A DNA stretch of 64,000 nt from Riptortus pedestris (lineage: Eukaryota > Arthropoda > Insecta > Hemiptera > Alydidae): contig CM032230.1 of NCBI GenBank assembly GCA_019009955.1, forward strand, positions 32,894,001 to 32,958,000, in the 5' to 3' direction. Shown here one piece after another: positions 60,097 to 64,000 of this stretch. A program made the translations under genes and the position numbers. Each line of letters begins with the position of its first letter. Position 1 is the first letter of the stretch. A model generated the notes under the pieces. The model had not been told where the DNA came from. It did no database searches and was given only the letters and a program-made list of their open reading frames with translations.

Positions 60097-60922
60097 TACT
60101 TCAAGACGTATTTCAATAATTCTTTTTACGGATCTAAGACAGAACACGGGACGGGCTCAGCCGCCACTATCAAAAACAAAACTTACAAAGTTAAACTACA
60201 CGACGAATCAAGTACTTATACTGCAGAACTACAGGCCATCATACTAGCACTTTCAAAATTAGAAAACAAATCACACCAAGTAATTTTATGCACAGACTCT
60301 TTAAGTTCTTTACTTTCCATGGGAAACATCTACTCTAATCACCCACTAATTACAAAAATACTAGAACTAATACACGCACTAAACACTTGCAATTTTAAAA
60401 TGTTGTGGTTACCCGGACACAAGGACATTAAACAAATGACTGATATCGACAAACATGCAAAACTAGCAACAAAAATGACTACTACTGACATAACTACACT
60501 AACACCAACAGACCTCAACAAGATTGTACAAACAAAAATATTCCAAGACTGGCAAAAACACTGGTTACGTACTGACAACAAACTATTGGAAATAAAACGC
60601 AATGTTACTGGATGGTCAAAGAGACAATACGTAGATTCAAGAAGAGACCAAGTCGTCCTCACCAGACTACGTATTGGACATACATACCTGACACATTCTT
60701 ACATAATGAACAGAAAAGACAAGCCTACTTGTACTCATTGCAACACTGGACTAACTATAAAACACCTACTAACAGAATGCAGATTACGAGCTTACTTAAA
60801 CATACCACATAACTTGAACGAACTACTGACTGAGGGTAGCCCACATATTAACACAATTCTGACATATTTTTAAATAATTGGGCAGTTTGAGAATATTTAA
60901 TTACATATTTTAATTTCTTTTT

Positions 60923-60956
<34 letters not shown>

Positions 60957-61295
60957 CGTATTTAAATTTGAATGATGCATGTTTTTATGAATAGTTTCTG
61001 TTTCAAAGTCAACAAGTTTACTTCTTACCTATTTATTTACCACCTGTTTTTAGTTCTATGTTATGTTCGTGTTTCTTGTTTCTTTTGTGTTCTGTTCCTT
61101 TAGTTTTGTTCTTTATATTATTTTGTGTTCCATGTTTTGTTATTATTTGTTATTATTCTATGTTCTGTTGTTATTTCCTGTTAGATGTTTTGTTATTTTG
61201 TTTACTTGTTTTTTTGTTTTTGTTTTGTTTTTCCACCAAGTTTAAGAGCAAGTCGCCATAGTTGCGGGGCTCCACATAATAAATAAATAAATAAT
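60097..61295 (+). mobile_element. I-like LINE, 5'-truncated 3' half
   Basis: The element starts within RNase H, with in-frame stops just upstream, and runs through the end of ORF2 (stop at 60,871-60,873), a (TG)n tract at about 60,927-60,955, a T-rich 3' UTR and the terminal block GTCGCCATAGTTGCGGGGCT, followed by an AATAAATAAATAAATAA tail at about 61,276-61,295. 5' truncation with a preserved tail is the normal outcome of incomplete target-primed reverse transcription. The A/T repeat tail and RNase H place it near the I clade. Confidence 0.85.
60121..60873 (+). pseudogene. ORF2 C-terminus: RNase H and CCHC motif
   Basis: An open frame of about 250 codons without stops begins near YGSKTEHGTGSA (first RNase H block), then TAELQAI (Glu), ILCTDSLSSL (second Asp), LWLPGHKD (histidine block) and an Asp-containing TDIDKHAKLAT. 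Further on is VVLTRLRIGHTYLTHS, then CTHCNTGLTIKHLLTEC, a C-x2-C-x7-H-x4-C motif. In related RNase H domains the first block is DGS; here the Asp is replaced by Tyr, so nuclease activity is probably lost. RNase H removes the RNA strand during LINE cDNA synthesis. RT and endonuclease are absent. The frame is otherwise intact, so this is the youngest LINE copy in the window. Confidence 0.85.
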
Positions 61296-61314
61296 TCTTG
61301 ATAGTTATGTGAAA

Positions 61315-61348
<34 letters not shown>

Positions 61349-61913
61349 TTACAATTATTGTAGGAGTGATCATTGTACATATATTTGATATGACAGTTAA
61401 CACTCATACTCTTGGTTTACCGTGTTAAACATTTATACATAGCGTATTTCAAAATAACTCTTTAATATTTAAACGAGCATTTTGATCTAATACTTTTAAT
61501 ATACTCTCACTTATTGCTAGCCAAAACTTACAAATCTCAACTTTAGCCGTCTCAGATTCTAATACCTCTTATTTCTGAGGCAATAAATGAAATCCTTACT
61601 TTGTACGAAGCATGGCCTAATGAGGAAGGATGTGGATAATTACCCTTAACTCCGAATAACCTAGGGTCTGGAGTTGAAACGGAAATGCGGTGGGGTTTAT
61701 CTGTGAGGCAGCTGGAGGAGGGGTTAGGAAACTGGGACCAGGTGTGACACTCGTGGGGGACTACATCAGCACGTGACTAGTGAACATATGTTGGTACCAC
61801 TGCACTTCTATTTATATATTCTCCGGATGAAGACTCCTCTCCCTCACTTCCTGAAAAGGAAACTGAAGGGATCGGGAGATGAGCACTATGGTTAATAGGT
61901 AGAAAGCGTCGTT

Positions 61914-62011
<98 letters not shown>

Positions 62012-63189
62012 TACAACAAAATTACAAAAATGGATTCTTTTCTATTTTAGGTACGGCAGTTCTCTTTCTCCAAAAAAAACAACAATAAAAAACGAAAACT
62101 TACACATTACTTGGTTAACAGCAAACATTTTCTCACTACTCAGGTTTATTCTTAATTACAATAATACTTTGGTCTTGGAATGTACCATCAACGTCACTAG
62201 AACGGTTCTGGTCCACTATAAGTGTTTTAAGCGATGATGCGTCCTCATTTAAGAAAGAAATGGCAAAATTACACCATGCATGTATATATACAAACAAGAA
62301 AAAACATTTATGGTTTTTAATTATCAATTACATCTAACACTCACTACATATAAAGCTTTCTTTGGTCATGAAGGACAAATGGTGCAAATTTAAATTCATA
62401 AGTACACTAAATTGTATACATATAGTGGTTTTAAAATATTGAATGAAATGAAACAATTTCTTTTATTGGTACATTTCATTCAAGGCACCGATTTAGTTTC
62501 CATTATCCTCAGTACCAAGCTTATATTAGATAGAAATAAACTCTATCATTGTACTAACCTGAATCATTTTTAACACGTATTGTGCTTAGTAGAACCATAG
62601 TTCACATTTACTACCTTACTTAGGAGTCTCCTTCCAGTTTAACTATTTATAGTTTTTCTTTTATTTTTATTTATCTTTTTTTTCTTTGTTGTTTTGTTTT
62701 TATTTTATATTTTTTCCTCATAAATAAATATACTAACAATTTATATTTCGTTTTTTTTCGCTGTGTAAAAATTTTAATATTTATTTAAACTTGTAAAATT
62801 ATATTCTAACATGTTAAAATATGAATCGCCATTGTAGCGGCATGGTCCTATTTATTTTGTACTTTTGTAACATTTAGATTTGAAAAAATGTTAATATTTA
62901 TTTAATTTTGTAAAATTATATTCAAACATGTTAATAAATGAATCACCACTGTAGCGGCATCTCAAATAAATAATAATAATATTACTTAGGAGTAAACGCC
63001 TTTTAAAAGTAAACCGTAAAACATCCCTGTATTTCAGGCTAGCATATCCAATTGATGTAGGCGCTGGTAAGAAAGAATCATTTCATGAGGTACTCGTCAA
63101 GATAGTCTATTAGAGAATTAAATTAGATTCAGTCCAATTGAAGCACAATGAAGTTTAATAAAAATATTCTATAATTTAACTACCACCTG
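61296..63189. other. Gene-free stretch with microsatellites and LINE 3' tails
   Basis: (AT)n at about 61,318-61,345 and a joined (AT)n-(TG)n tract at 61,916-62,009 are present. Two copies of an I-like LINE 3' UTR end lie at about 62,700-62,846 and 62,872-62,985. Each has a GAATCGCCATTGTAGCGGCA-type block (the second GAATCACCACTGTAGCGGCA), and the second ends in CAAATAAATAATAATAATA. No ORF2 sequence accompanies them. Confidence 0.6.
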
Positions 63190-63329
63190 TTTTAGCAGAT
63201 TTCCCTTAAGGGAAATCAGCTATTGCGGTCGTACTCATGACGCGATTTTCGAAAAATTTCTTCAAATGTCCATCGATCCTACCCAGGAGATGACGAAAAT
63301 GAGGTCCGTTCAAAACTATATATATATAG

Positions 63330-63364
<35 letters not shown>

Positions 63365-63411
63365 TATATAGTTTTGAACGGACCTCATTTTCGTCATCTC
63401 CAAATATATCT

Positions 63412-63482
<71 letters not shown>

Positions 63483-64000
63483 CTGTTAAGACTCTAGCGG
63501 TCGCAATTTTTGTTTAATCGTCACCAAACTCGGTATTTAATCGTTTTATGTATACATAAAGGTCAAGTTCGTTAACGGCTGAAATCGGACCAGTGGGAGG
63601 AGGGGTTTCAAAATTTCGGAATATCTCCGTTAATATACTTAGGATCGAAAAATTGTATAGTACCAATATTATTGTAAATTAAATTTACTATAAATATTGT
63701 TATATGCATTTATTCTCTATCTTGAATATTAACCGAGATATTTGCATTTGTAATCTGCGTGTGGTCACCAGTAGGCTATGTTCGGACTTTCCGCCGAGAG
63801 CTCTGGTGGCCGTTTCCATAACTATTCGTCCCTCGTGAATAGGTTTAGAGGTTAGGTTAACTGTTTTTTGAGGCTAGAAACTACTGGGTTATTACGCCCT
63901 AAATAATGTTTTAGGTTTAGAGGTTTCTTACTACTACAGTTGTTATTCGGCAGATTTCTCTATTGTAAAACTTCACGTGGGAAATCTGCTTAGTTTACGC
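63190..64000 (-). mobile_element. HINE-like element, cut by the window edge
   Basis: In reverse orientation the right end (TTTTAGCAGATTTCCCTTAA) is at 63,190, followed by the right-end module and two (AT)n tracts (about 63,318-63,362 and 63,415-63,476). Between them is an inverted duplicate of part of the right-end module. The decayed palindrome region ACTCTAGCGGTCGC, the middle and the left hairpin region follow. The element is intact up to GCTTAGTTTACGC at base 64,000, about 25 bases short of its left end. The left half closely matches the 50.4-kb copy. Confidence 0.88.

Noticed and set aside
61058..61261. Hydrophobic ORF as a membrane peptide
   Set aside because: T-rich 3' UTR of a LINE gives Phe/Val/Leu frames by composition.

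Overview
The window looks like AT-rich, gene-poor nuclear DNA from an invertebrate, most probably an arthropod. No rRNA, intact tRNA gene, CRISPR array or host protein-coding gene could be recognised. The only ORFs with a family resemblance are broken pieces of retrotransposons (Jockey-like and I-like LINEs plus three other LINE C-termini) and one mariner transposase fragment. The arthropod call rests on the Jockey-type ORF2 C-terminus, mariner, and a Helitron with an insect-like 3' hairpin. It is an inference; the species is not resolved.

The dominant feature is one family of non-autonomous elements of about 0.65-0.9 kb, here called HINE-like (Helentron-associated-like). About 20 copies and fragments lie in both orientations from 4 kb to the right edge. 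Each starts near AAGTCCGTCACGCAGG and ends in a palindromic hairpin (TTTCCCTTAAGGGAAA) followed by CTGCTAA. Many carry an (AT)n tract at the same internal site. Other elements have inserted into these copies, and the copies have inserted into others.

Layout: 1-3.5 kb unannotated; 3.5 kb a hAT MITE with a perfect 8-bp target duplication; 4-7 kb a HINE-like copy and a large inverted repeat containing head-to-head SINEs; 10.5-12.3 kb a second large inverted repeat with a HINE-like copy in its loop; 13-26 kb degraded LINE pieces, HINE-like copies, (AT)n and (GA)n tracts; 26.7-27.7 kb a Helitron; 30-34 kb two HINE-like copies and a LINE tail; 35.8-36.6 kb a Jockey-type LINE pseudogene; 39-46 kb SINEs with target duplications, LINE C-termini and HINE-like copies; 46.66-48.15 kb an LTR-type insertion ending in a 45-bp tandem array; 48-54 kb more HINE-like copies and a LINE fragment; 55.9-56.8 kb a 63-bp minisatellite; 59.5-61.3 kb a mariner fragment and an I-like LINE 3' half; 63.2-64 kb a HINE-like copy cut by the window edge.

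The most unusual object is at 46,659-48,153. It is a single LTR-like insertion (TG...CA, 5-bp target duplication CTAAT, inside a HINE-like copy) whose 3' third is about 12 tandem 45-bp units. Each unit holds a primer-binding-site sequence complementary to the 3' end of tRNA-Phe, and the insertion ends at exactly the unit phase where an LTR should end before the next primer site. This suggests an LTR that has absorbed repeated primer-binding sites, possibly through reverse transcription primed at successive downstream sites.
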